Assembly: GCA_012976225.1 (NCBI GenBank)
Contig: JAAVVG010000002.1
Location: 1,302,001 to 1,366,000, forward strand
Length of the DNA stretch: 64,000 bases
Direction of reading: 5' to 3'
Origin: Golubevia sp. BC0850
Taxonomy: Eukaryota; Basidiomycota; Exobasidiomycetes; Golubeviales; Golubeviaceae
In this document: positions 12,801-23,563 of the stretch, in pieces
Layout of the letters: every line of letters begins with the position of its first letter
How positions within the stretch are numbered: position 1 is the stretch's first letter
Notes under the pieces: generated by a model
Told to the model about the DNA's origin: nothing
What the model saw: the letters and a program-made list of their open reading frames with translations, nothing else
Databases searched by the model: none
Made by a program: the position numbers and the translations under genes

Positions 12801-13616
12801 GAACTTAGAGGATTGAAAGCAGGTGGAAGTGGTGATAGGAAAGGCAAAAGAAAAAGAAACCCAAGAAAGGATCATAAGAAAAGACATAAGATGTTCAGAG
12901 ATTTGACTCAAGCTTACACTATTTTAACTCCAACCGATCAAGCCTTCACTCGTATCAATTTGACTTACTACCTTTCGAACCCTGAAGAGCTCAAGAAATT
13001 GGTTCAATTACATATCATTCCTTCTCCAGCTGGCGAAGTTTTACCAACAAGTTCAAATCAACCCAATCTACCAATTAACGTCAAAGATGAGAAGACTTTC
13101 ACAACTCTTTTGGATAGATCCATTGGTGGACAATCTAAATACGGAAAATTAGCTTTCAGGAAATCTCAATCCGGTTTGGTCTATGGAAATGGCGATGAGA
13201 ATGAAAATCCAGAAGAAAGGTTAGGTTGGATCGTTGGTATCAAGAATTCAAGAGGAGGGGGGGCTGAAGATCGAAACGAATACTCGGCAAATCTAATCAG
13301 CTTCGGTAGAGAATCTCCAGCCATCTTAGTCGATGATTCCAGTGATCTCTTCAAGGCTAGTAAAGCAGGAAAGAGAAGAGGTAAGAATCCACGTCCAGGT
13401 GAAAATTGGAATTCGAAAAATATTGGTGGGATTTTAACTATCGACTCAGTTTTACAACCTTATGAACCAGGTTGGTTCTTCAGATGGGGCTATGTTGTCC
13501 TCTACATTTCGGTCGCTGCTTTGGTAATGGCTGGGTTGGGATTCTCGCTTTGGAGTTTTTGGAGCAGAGATGGGAGAATTAGGTTGCCAGAAGCCATGGA
13601 AGGGGAAGAAGAGTGA
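9863..13616 (+). CDS. Multi-FAS1 (fasciclin) type I membrane protein, YLR001C/Fsc1-like
   Basis: Three exons (9863-10877, 10960-12021, 12130-13616) encode 1187 residues. A signal peptide comes first (MVDLQFISLLSLIPLILC). About five FAS1 units follow, shown by repeats of the hallmark loop: ITILAPTDHAI, LTLFLPTSDSF, FTFFVPQNDAI, ITLLIPHNDAF and YTILTPTDQAF, each followed by a GVVH/GVIH-type strand (NGVVHVVSNLILP, SGVIHEIDSVQLPP). One transmembrane helix near the C-terminus (VVLYISVAALVMAGLGF) is followed by a short acidic tail (EGEEE). Fission-yeast Fsc1, of the same layout, sits in the vacuole membrane and is needed for autophagosome-vacuole fusion; a similar role is inferred. Intron 2 (108 nt, no stop) is called because splicing restores AEP-VIVGDSIIYLI. 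Confidence 0.88.
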
Positions 13617-14019
13617 AGATCGAAAGCACACATCCTTCTTTTTACTTCCCTTTTCCTGTTGCTCCATCTTTCATGTCGTGTTTTGTATAGCTTCTCGTTT
13701 CTCCTTGTTCACATTGACTTCGCCTCTCGTCACATCTCGAAAATGGTCAACAATGCATTCTACAAATTTTTCGAGAGAGCACAGCTCTCAAGAAATTAGT
13801 GCTGCGAGATGATTGAATAAAATGTAGAACAAGCAGCTCTTAGTGTACAAGGATGAAGGACTGACGGAAAGGGCGTAGTGGGTCTGGAAGCTTGAGGTCT
13901 AAAGGGTGTATTTTTCTTTCCCAGAGACGACCACGTTTGGATGATGAGCAAAAGCAGTCTGTGAGAAGTAAAAAGTGGGTGACCAGAAAGGAGAGGAAAG
14001 GATATTGAGGCCAACGTTG
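13617..14019. other. Convergent 3' flanks of the FAS1 gene and RAD7
   Basis: About 400 bases between two stop codons facing each other. The left half is pyrimidine-rich and fits a 3' UTR. No further coding or RNA feature was seen. Confidence 0.5.
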
Positions 14020-16704
14020 TCAAAGAGAGATGAAGACTTGATTTTGATTCTCAACTTTACTCACTACTTTGTTGCATCCAAACACGTTGATGAGTTTGAG
14101 AGTAGGAATCTTGAAGAATTCCTGGAGTAGATCATCGTCGACTTCTCTCACGAAACCAAGGTCCAACTCCTGAAGAGAACTACAAGAGGAGATGCGTGAT
14201 AGAGACTCTTTGGTAATCCAGCTGCAGCTATTGATATTGAGATGAGTCAAAGTTTTATGAGAGTGTTGAAGTAATGCTTGAAGAGCTCTATCATTAAGAC
14301 CTTTCAAGTTAAAAACTCCATTCTCTTCCTCGTAAGGTTCATTCCCATAGTTTCTCTTCAGGTCGATCTTGGTGAACCCATAACCATTCATTCCATCACC
14401 TCTGTCGTCTCCTTTACCTCTAACATTCCAATCTTCCCACAACTCTTCATAGCTTTCGACCTCCACCCTAACTAGTTCCGCCAACTTTAATTCTCTCAAA
14501 TTGCGACAGTTCTTTCTAATCCCTTCGTAAATCGTTCTTCCAGTCAGAGCAGCATTCTTACTTAGGTTAAGATGAACTAGATGTTTTCCGACCGCCTTCA
14601 AAAGCTTGATCACCTCTTCGTCTTTCAAACTCTCAGGGGGAATACCAGGAGCAGAAACTCCAGGGTCTGAAACGTCCAAGTGAGTTAAATTCGTGTAGCA
14701 GGAGAGAGGTTCCAAAGCCTCGGCGTTGAGTTTTCCGATTTGAGCTAGACCTAATTCAGTGATATGTGGACAGTTGGATACCATGGTTTGAATGCACCCT
14801 AAGTCGAAGCGAGGAGATTCGCGAATCTTGAAGGTTCTGAGTCTGGGTCCGACTTGAGTGAAGAAGTTCTTCCAGGACTCAACTCTGACGAGGTAAGGTC
14901 CATAGAGCTCTACGGATTCAAGATGTTGAAGTTGAGAAGCCCAATTGTCCAAAGCGTCGTTGTCAATCTGCCCACAGAGTTGAAGATTGAGAGATCTCAG
15001 GTTGGGGGCGAAAGTGCTGATCGTCTGATAGGCCTCAGAGTCGAGTTCTTGGCAATGGCAAGTTGGAAGCAAGAGAAAGGATGAGATTCAAACTCAGAGA
15101 GAGGGTACCTTCGGTTGGGTAACGAGACTTACTGCTGCAGTCGTAGAGGTTGAGCGAGGTGATAGACTTGTCGAGGAAGAGTTGCAAGACGTGAGAGTTG
15201 AGACGACGGTTCTTACAAACACTCTGAAGAGTTGAATAGAAAAACGAAAGATTGAGCTGCCAGTAAGCAATGGCCTCAGCTACACTGAGCAGCGAAAAGC
15301 ACGAGCAGATGTCGACTTCCTTTCTGAACACTCACCTTACTGAGCTCATCTTTCTGTCTCATTCCAAGACTTCCAAGTGCATCCAGCGAGTTGATGTCAC
15401 TGATACGATCGCTAATAATCTGTAAAGAATGGAGGGATGGTTTGAACAAGAATTCGCAGTCAGTTCAGCAGTTCCGACTCATTTCGTCAAAGCGAAGTAA
15501 CTTCACGAGAATTGCAGATGCTCACATTGATGCACATAGTTTGAAGAGTTGGTTTTTGATTCTCCCAGGCCAATAAACCGGCAGTCTTGCGACGAGCTGG
15601 CGCTCTCTTCTTTGGAGCAGGTTTGGCGGTAAGGCCACTCAGAGAAACGTCTGGGGCAGCTTTTGATCTTGCGAAAGGAACAGCTGAAGTAGAGGAGCCT
15701 GCAAAAGATGGTTGAGCTCCACATTTGTGGCAAAGTGGACCTGAACCGATAGCTCGACTGGGAAAGGAAGAAGGGTGAAAGTGAAAAGAGGGGAGAGGGG
15801 AGAGGGGAGAGGAAGGAGGACCATTAGCTAAATGAGAGAGTGGATCCAAACCTCTCAGAAACAGATTGTTCGAACTCTAGAGAGAACAAAATGATCCAAG
15901 AATCCTAAGGAACGACCAAGAGGAAGGCGAAGCCTTTTGCATCGAGCTTTGGAAAGCTTGCCACCCAGTGCCAAAATCTAAGCTCTGCTCGACCAGCTCT
16001 CAAAAGCCTACACTGAAGCCAGTGATTCGACTGTTGCACTTTTCACAGTTCTTTACGCATTCGAATCCTCCTTGCTCCTCGTTGGCCATCCGGTTTGAGC
16101 CATCACTCACGTATAAGCAGTCACAGAGAATCTCTTCCTGCAGTCAGCGCAATAAGCCAGTCCTCCCACCGGAGTAGTATTGGCTACATAGATCCTAGGC
16201 TGAGGTGGAAGCTCTTTCATGGCAGTATATTCAGGTTCCAAGTCAGGCTTGAAGTTGTAATCCAGTTCCATTGGTACAGCTGCTCCCTCTCCAGCTTCTT
16301 CTTCATCACTCTCGTCGTAATTTTGAGAGCGATTGCGACCTGGACGTGGACGAACTGGGCCAATTCCAGACACTTCAGGTTTCTTAGGAATGGGAGCCGA
16401 AGTCGAAGCGAAAGGAGTTGCAGAAGTAGAGGTGCTGGGACCAGCTTGCTGATTGGCTTCTTGACCTTCATCGACTGGGGTTTCACTGGGTCTGTTGCGA
16501 CGAAATCTGTTGGCGTTTTCTACTCTGATGTTTTGTTCCTTTTCAAGGATGAGATATTGAGAGTGGGAAGGCAGAGGGTAAGTGGAGGCAAGACCAGGAC
16601 AGAAGAAAAGGTCAGCTACTTGAGAGTATTGTTGAACTCACTCTTAAGAACTCTGTCAAAGCAGAGGTCGGTCCCCTAACATTACTCTGTTTTCTGTTTG
16701 ACAT
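14020..16704 (-). CDS. RAD7: DNA repair protein Rad7 (nucleotide excision repair, LRR)
   Basis: Six exons on the minus strand: 16642-16704, 16111-16538, 15526-15757, 15336-15419, 15133-15223 and 14020-15047, 641 residues. The N-terminus (RGPTSALTEFLR) is the Rad7 signature. Then comes a low-complexity acidic linker, and a split zinc-binding site (YCADCRKRFSVTAYT, then SGPLCHKCG) whose two CxxC pairs lie on separate exons. The C-terminal half is leucine-rich repeats (SLNLYDCSKLDSEAY, LRSLNLQLCGQID, LTHLNINSCSWIT, LQELDLGFV). Rad7 pairs with Rad16 in global-genome repair of UV damage, and in yeast the complex also has ubiquitin-ligase activity. Introns 1 and 5 end in AAG; both are forced by frame and by Rad7 similarity. 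Confidence 0.92.
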
Positions 16705-17711
16705 TTCAGTACTTCGCTCGATTCTACTTGCGATGAGACTTGTTCGAGTGATGGTTCTTAGAGAAGCCTGCAAAGTCACGACTCACGACTTGCGGTCAAT
16801 CCTCTTGAGCTATTCAGAAAGGAGAGACGACCCTGTCTGTCCAGTGAAGTGAGGCGTAAAAGGGAAAGTAAGATCCAAAGTGTGAATACTAAATTCGAAA
16901 CATCAAAGAGAAGGCCAGGTCTCAGGAAGGTATTGAACCTCTGCGGGCTCTGCCATTCTGTCCTCTCCTTGTTGAACTGTCCTTGGTAGTCAAGCGCGCC
17001 TTTGAAAGCTACATTTCTGAACTTCAGGAAGTCTGATTAATCTGATTCGCGAACTCCCTTTAACGACATAGTTTCTACCGAAGACGATTTATAGAGGTTA
17101 GACTTCGAGTAGTCGGGAGGTGGCGACATCGCTTTGAAGCTTGATGTCATGAATCATATTAATAGGAAGGCATCAATCACATCCTGAATAGCACCAAACA
17201 TTCTCAGTGGATACTGTACAGCTCTCAAGAGGCGGGAGGTGAGCATTCTGACCTGAGGTCCCGCCTGTCAATCTGTCAAACCTCAAGCAGGCGTCTCCAT
17301 TGACTCCACAAGATGCTTGTGGCTTCACTTCGCTTAAGTTTACTAGGTGAACTTAGGTATGAATGTACCCCCTCCCCCCAATTGTTCTTCGAGAAAGCAT
17401 TCAAGTTGTTAGTTGCCACCCTTTCCTTTTGTTTTCACCAGTCGTTTCACTCGTTTGGCTGTGCAGAGCTTTTGGATCTGGGACATACAATGATGAAGTT
17501 CGTCTGGACCAAAGAAACAGGACGTAGTTCGGAATGAAAACGATGAAATGAAAGAGAAAATGTGGAAATGCGAATACAACAAAAGAATGATGATTGTTCC
17601 CAATTCCCGACCAGCCAGCGAACCTGTCTAATCCCCACCGTCTATCTTTCTCCGTTTCCCTGACCCCTCTGCATTTTGACCCCATGTTCTTGGATTTGAG
17701 AAATTTGAATC
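16705..17711. other. Intergenic, about 1 kb, no gene seen
   Basis: Lies between the RAD7 start and the 3' end of a minus-strand gene. The open frames at 17313-17537 (plus) and 17401-17685 (minus) mirror each other and have no protein-like motif or intron. A C-rich run (ccccctcccccc) lies near 17370. I see nothing else. Confidence 0.45.
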
Positions 17712-18143
17712 TTACTTTCGCTCATCCTGAAATCTGACTCTTTTCTTCTGCCTCAACTCTTCTCTCTCCGAATTCTTGTCCTCCCAAGATGCTACGCTTG
17801 AAGCCGGAGACGTATTGCTTCTGAAAGACCTCTTATATCCAAAGCTGGTAGATGTATATGAATATGATGATTCTTCACTTTCCTGACTTGAATCTCTTAA
17901 TCTAGGTCTAGATTTGGATAGGATTGAACGTAAAGTTTTGTTAGGTCCGGATTTCATCGCTTTCGTTTTGACCACCGTCTTTTCAAATAAGACCCCACTT
18001 TGAAAGTTGCTTTCTACCTTTCTACCCCATATGCCGGCATTGATTAAAGCTGAGGAGGTGGAATTGTTCACGTTCTTGCCGTTGAAACTCGGAGGTGAGG
18101 ACACTGAGGGGCGACCATTTTTCGGAGAGAGTGATCCGTTCAT
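17712..18143 (-). CDS. Small basic Ser-rich protein with RVxF-type motif
   Basis: A single-exon frame of 143 residues starting at an ATG at 18143. The composition is rich in Ser, Lys, Arg and Asn, with no hydrophobic segment, and most of it looks disordered. It contains TLRSILSKSRPRLR, a serine-rich stretch (DSSQESEESSYSY), and near the C-terminus EELRQKKRVRFQDE. The block KKRVRF fits the RVxF docking motif by which regulators bind protein phosphatase 1 (Glc7 in yeast): basic residues before R-V-R-F, acidic residues after. I do not recognise the family, so a PP1 role is only a suggestion from the motif. Confidence 0.55.
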   Translation of the reverse strand: MNGSLSPKNGRPSVSSPPSFNGKNVNNSTSSALINAGIWGRKVESNFQSGVLFEKTVVKTKAMKSGPNKTLRSILSKSRPRLRDSSQESEESSYSYTSTSFGYKRSFRSNTSPASSVASWEDKNSEREELRQKKRVRFQDERK

Positions 18144-19014
18144 TGTTGCGGATTTCTCTGATATGTATTAAATTGACTATAGTGAATGGAACTCGAAGTG
18201 AAAGTAAAGGAATTGAGGAGGTGGAAAGAAGTTTAACTGATGCGGAGGACCCGAAAGGGGGGGGGGGTTTGCAAAATTGAAGTCGAATTTCAAGTGAAGT
18301 TGAGGTTCTTGAAAAGTTGATAGATGAATGAAATGGAGAATCTTTGAACAAAACTGAGAGGTAGATGAAGAAAGATGGAGGATTGGATGCGGATTCTAAA
18401 TTTGTAATGCGGGATCTTTTCTTGGAAAGATGAAGCGATGAGACTTGAGAGACGAAGAGATGAATTGATGGGTGAGCAGTTTACTGTATTTCCGGAAACA
18501 AGTGAGTACAGTGGAGAATATTTTGGGTGAGGTTCTGGAGGAAGATGAAGGAAGGAAAAAGAAAGGTGAAGAAGAAGAATCCAAAGTCTCGACCACGCGA
18601 AGGGAAGGGAAAGCGGGAAGCCCTCAAAACCTCTTGTCATCTTATACATCTGCTCTTCTTCTACCGAATGTAGTAAACATCTGATTCCTACTACACTTAC
18701 TCGGATCCACTGCGATTTGTCCCAGTAGACTTCGGCCTGAGGTGTTTGTTCGGTCAGTCGAGACTCTTTTGCGTCCTCCGCTGTAAGAGTCCCAAATTCA
18801 TGATAAAGAAGTAGCCAAAAAACCCAATACTCTAACAAGATCTTCCTGCAGACCAGAAGACCGTCGAGGATGAGGCGGCTTTGTGAAGATTCTCAGTGCC
18901 AGCAGTGGCCGTAATTGCGGATTTGCGGCTGTGAGTTTGGCTAAATCTTCTCTTTTTTTTTCTTTTCTTCTTCTTTCTCCTCCTAAAATCTTCCAACCCC
19001 AAAAACCATTTTCC
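18144..19014. other. Divergent intergenic region
   Basis: Lies between two start codons pointing away from each other, so it should hold both promoters. It contains an 11-base G run at 18257-18267 and a T-rich pyrimidine stretch (about 18940-18980) just before the methyltransferase start. Frames at 18290-18838 (minus) are rich in Phe, Ser and Leu and look like shadows of pyrimidine-rich DNA. Confidence 0.45.
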
Positions 19015-20115
19015 ATGGCTTCCTTCTCTGCATCGACGTTCTCCACGTCTCGGTATTTAGCTGCTAGGCCACGCTACCCCTCTTGGCTTTACAGAGAAGT
19101 TCTCAGACGTCATGGAGCTCTTCCCACCTCTAGGGATTCTGCTGTCGACTTGGGATGCGGACCAGGTGAGTGAAGATGGCGACGGAAGTGAAGATGAAAG
19201 ATGAAGCCGGGATGAACGAAACCAACTCACCAAATGATATCTCCTACCATCTCAGGGATTTCCACTCTCCCACTTCTACCTCATTTCAAGAACGTTCTAG
19301 GAGTGGATCCATCCAAGAAGATGGTCGAGACCGCCTCGACTCTAGATATAGCTTCGTCAAAGGAGAATCTTTACCTGGAACTCTCTTCCGACGCCAACCC
19401 AATTCTAGCAACTCCATCCTTCAAGGCCTCCTCTGCAGAATCACTTTCCATGATTGATTCCAAGAGCACAGATCTTGTCGTGGCCGGACAAGCTATCCAT
19501 TGGTTCAACTACTCCCCTTTCTGGACGGAATTGGATCGAATCCTTAAGCCCTCTGGTACCGTCGCCTTCTGGGTTTACGCAGAAATCTACTTTCCCAAGT
19601 ACCCCACAACCAGGTCACTGGTGGACGCATACTGTCATGGAAAGGAAGCTCTAGGTCCTCATTGGTCTCAACCGGGACGATCGATTTTGGAGAAAGGCCT
19701 CGCAGAAGTTCCTTTCCCATGGGAAATTCACTCTGATTTAGAAAAGACCTGGGATGTTAATTCGGCTTCAAGAGAGATGTTTTCTCTGAAAGGTTTATCT
19801 AAGGAGTCTTATTTGAAAGAATGGCCTCAAGCTCATCAAGAGACTTCTTCGGAAGAAAAGGAGATGAGCAAGTCCTTCTCAAAATCAACTCTTCTGGAAT
19901 ACTTCAAGACATTCAGTGCTCTACACGAATATCAAAAGAATAATACAGCAGACATAGAGTTGGTGAAGGAGGGAAAAGGAAATGATTTGGCGAGCAGCTT
20001 TGCCAACACTCTTTGGAGAGAAATGGAGAAAGCAGAAGGGAAGACATTGAAGGAGGTAGAAGGGAAATGGCCTTTGGCTTTGATGATTTGTAAGAAGAAA
20101 GCTGGAAATGCTTGA
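19015..20115 (+). CDS. SAM-dependent methyltransferase (Tmt1/Crg1-like)
   Basis: Two exons (19015-19165 and 19256-20115) encode 336 residues. The N-terminus (YLAARPRYPSWLYREVL) is followed by motif I of class I methyltransferases (AVDLGCGPG), which the intron cuts inside the last Gly codon. Next come an acidic post-I motif (LGVDPSKKMVETA) and LVVAGQAIHWFNYSPFWTE, whose HWF is typical of the yeast Tmt1/Crg1 group. LKPSGTVAFWVYAE forms the strand after motif III. Known members methylate trans-aconitate or small toxic molecules such as cantharidin; the substrate here is unknown. No signal peptide, so probably cytosolic. Confidence 0.88.
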
Positions 20116-20346
20116 GACATGGAAAGGTAATTCGATATGTCATCTGCTGGTATCATCTTAGTCCGACTCGAAACGAGAAGAGTGACCAGAATGGACGACG
20201 AGTAAAGCCACCTCACAAGCACACTTTCTGAGAAACACTCTTGCAGATAGCACAATTTTTAATAGCATACGTCAGGAAGTTGGATGCATTAGAGAGGAGT
20301 GTGAATAAATAAAAAGCGTTCTCGAGCATTCCCGTCGTCACTCTGT

Positions 20347-22023
20347 TCAAAGGAGTCTCTTGCTTCTTTTGAAATGATCGTGACGCTTCTTCAGATCAGT
20401 CTCTGCATCTGAATCATCTCCGACCTTGACCTCAACGTCCATATCAACAGAAATGAGAGGGTCATTATCGGCGTTTCTGTCTCCTCCTCCTTTTGAAAAG
20501 ATTCTGATATTGTCGACTCCCCAAAACGAATCCTCGAAGTAGGACCCATTATACCTCACGTGATCGTTGATTGGACCGAAGCGATCGAAGCAGCCGGTTT
20601 GGTTGTACTGGGGGCGGGGGAGGAACAAAGGTGCGTCGTCAGAATGAGTTTTCTTCGAGCCTGCGTCAACTCGCAAACTTACGGTATTGAAAGCCCAATC
20701 TCCGGAAAGATCAATGTTGAGAATAAGATTGTGATGGCCGAAATATTTTGAGCATTTCTGAACAGGGAAATGGGCCATCGGAAGCCCCCACTCCTTAGTA
20801 CTGTCAACTTTGATTTCTTTCTTTCCAAACTTCAATTCTTCTGGAATGTCTTCGTCTCCTTGATTCCAAAACCAAGCTTTGATCCCATCGCCACCGAGGC
20901 CAAGGGCACGTTCCATAACCAGTAGCCCACCTTGTAAAGAGTTGAATCTCTCGCCCCAAGTAGATTTCTTTGTTCCATTCAGAGCGAATTGACATCCGAA
21001 GTTGTAGCTGTCGAATGCCGAGCAGTTAGCATGACGAATAGTTCCGGAGGCGGTTGAAAGACGGTTCACGTCTGGAATTTCGCAACTGCGGAAAAGGGAG
21101 AGGATACGTTGAGAGAGATGGACCCGGAGCAGAGCGGGGCAGAACATGACGAGTCTCACCCCGTTTCAGTGTGCAAAGTAAACAGACCGTAATTGAACTC
21201 GTCGTTGGCTCCTTCCATCAGATCGATCTCTCCTCCGACTAGGTTTTACGAAGCAGAGTAAGAGCGGGGCGAGGAGATCAGAAGGTGCTTCTCTGTGTGA
21301 CGACTGTCGAGTTTCAACTCTCACCTGGCCAATTGTCGATGTCTTCGGTTACTTTGATGTACACGGAAAGGCGGGAACGGATCGTCAGTTGATGGTGAGA
21401 TGATTTACAACTCTCTCTTTCAGCTTACCAGTCCAGATGGCTTCAGGAGTGGTAGTAGGGGAGGAAAGAGAGGCGTCAGTACACACACTTCTCGGTGACG
21501 AGTGACGACCACGCCTCTATTAACCACCCCTTGTTCTCACCAGGCCATGAAGCACAGCCCATTGGGGAATGAGTGACGTTCAGGACATAGATACCATCTC
21601 CGAAACTCTGTCTACTGGTGATTCGAACAGAAGATCTGTTCTGCGACGGATCCTTGATTTCTTCCGTGGTCTCAATCTTGAGCTTGTAAATCGAATCCTC
21701 GACTACAGAAATCTCATATTTGTCCTTTGCCTGCGGTCCTGAAACGTACTGAACGATTCCATTCGTTGGATCCTTGTTGGTTGGAGAGGTGACGAAGTAA
21801 ACCCATTGAAGTTCGTCCAGGAAGTCTTTAGGAGTGTAGCTTGCCTGTTATTTGAATGCTGGACGTGAGTTTACTTCTCTTTCACATCTGTGGAAGATTT
21901 CAAGGTCAAGGTCGAACTCACGGACAACTTCCAGCTGGTCGATTTCTCTTTGTTGGCTATGACGAGCCCAAAGAGTAGTGAGGTGGCAACTATAGGTAGT
22001 AGTCTGGAAAGTAGAGATCTCAT
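20347..22023 (-). CDS. Secreted GH16 glycoside hydrolase (beta-glucanase type)
   Basis: Seven exons on the minus strand: 21922-22023, 21541-21844, 21429-21440, 21325-21351, 21160-21238, 20683-21085 and 20347-20607, 395 residues. The signal peptide is MRSLLSRLLPIVATSLLFG. The GH16 catalytic strand GGEIDLMEG carries the E-x-D-x-x-E active site. It is preceded by CASWPAIWTVTEDIDNWP, rebuilt across exons 2-5, including a 12-nt microexon. Downstream parts include YGLFTLHTETGCEIP, MAHFPVQKCSKYFG and EDSFWGVDNIRIFSKGG. Enzymes of this group cut or rework beta-1,3(4)-glucans of the cell wall. Introns 2 and 3 end in AAG. The last intron (20608-20682, 75 nt) has no stop and a length divisible by three. 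The C-terminus is acidic then basic (KKRHDHFKRSKRLL), with no GPI signal. Confidence 0.88.
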
Positions 22024-22404
22024 ATCGAAAATGTGGAAGAATTGCAGGATAGAGTCGAGGAGAAGAAGAAGGAGGAAAGACGATCGATCTTTTGAGGTGC
22101 TTAGTGTAGGATAGGTTCGAGCTTTGCCCCTGTTCGCTGATCCAAGCCCCACGGAATGCCTGCTTCCTGCTCAATTCTTGGAGGGATACTTAAGACCGGC
22201 CCACGTATAGAGACTCGAAGTCTGAGTATCTCAGTATCTCAGTTCGATCCCACTTCACAATGACAAGAAGAGAAAGATTGTCCATTGGTGTAGGGTACAA
22301 GTACAGCAGAAGTGCAAGAGAACGGGAGAGTAGAAGTACATGCGATCCATTCGCAAGAGCAATATTGGTTTTGAACAAATTATAAATTGCTCTGGACGTG
22401 GAAA

Positions 22405-23330
22405 TTAGACGTTGGCGGATTGAACTCTAGGAGCTCTAGGTCCCATAGCTCTTTGTTCTTGAGAACCTTGAACATGACTCGAGAATTGCATTCCACAAGA
22501 AGCAGAAGAATCTAAAGTTCCACTGCGAGCATGTCCATATCCTCCATCGCCATTCTCATCGTAATAAGCAGAAGTGCCAAGAGGAGCTGGAGCTTGATTT
22601 TCTTCTTCGTAGAAATCATATCCTTGGTAACCTCCTCCACCTGCTTGATAACCAGGTTGAGATTGATAAGTTTGATAAAAATGAGCTTGCTGATGAGAAT
22701 TGAGGCCCATTTCTTGAGATTGTCTTGGAGAATTAGGTTCGAAAGCTTCATTGAGACCTCTTTCCTCTTCTTCGTTTTGTCGAGATGACGAGAAGATACC
22801 ATGACGACGTGCTGTTGAAGGAGTTGGATGAATCTCAGTTAGATTTGAACCTATACGTGCATGACCTGCTCTGGAACGTCGTCTTCTACAGCGAATCTGA
22901 GAGGTTGGTGGAGAATGAGGTTAGAGGGTTGGGAGGGTCAGCTCTTCACCTAGACGCAGAGCTTGGATGACTAGAGCAAAGTAAGAACTGAGTTAGAGCA
23001 TAAATTCTTCAGACTACCATTTGATGGAATCAGAGGGGAATGAAAAGAGGTTGAGCTGTGCTCCACCCACGGAACACAGCTTTGTTCTACGATGGCACTC
23101 TCAATGTTACTCCTTCCCTTCCCTCTGCTGATCCCTGCCTCTCAATTTAAGCCGCTTTGAATTCTGTTGGTGGCTTTTCTGAGATTACTCACGACGTAGA
23201 AAGTAATGACACAAGCTCCAATGACTGCCAGGCCTATGCAGACGATGAGAAGGACAAACCACCAAACGCTCCCAGCAATCTCTGGAGCGGCTCTCTTTGT
23301 AGTTATGTTGAATTGTGTTATCTCCATCAT
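22405..23330 (-). CDS. Single-pass membrane protein, possibly RCR-like
   Basis: Two exons (23193-23330 and 22405-22896) give 209 residues. A short N-terminal stretch with an N-glycosylation site (NIT) leads into one transmembrane helix (WWFVLLIVCIGLAVIGACVI). The splice junction then gives a strongly basic stop-transfer run (RCRRRRSRAG). The remaining 140 residues are hydrophilic and rich in Gln, Gly, Tyr and Glu. This layout, lumenal N-terminus, one helix, Arg cluster and Tyr/Pro-rich cytosolic tail, resembles Rcr1/Rcr2, which regulate chitin deposition and protein sorting in yeast; no diagnostic motif proves it. The 296-nt intron is long for this window, and a small exon inside it cannot be excluded, although the ones I tried caused stops or lost phase. 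Confidence 0.6.
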
Positions 23331-23563
23331 AATTTGAGTTAAACTGAATTTGATGGTTTGGTGAAAGGAGAAAGAGTGAAAGAATTCAGCAGAGCGCAGC
23401 GATGCTCTAACCTCTATTCCTCTTCTTCCTTCTGCCACCCACAATCCTCTATAATCCTAAAAACTCTACTTACCTCCTCATTCAACTTCTGCTTTCCTTA
23501 ATCAAAGAGAGAACCATCTCAACGATTCTCCCATCTTCATAACCTCTCACATAATCATAAGCC

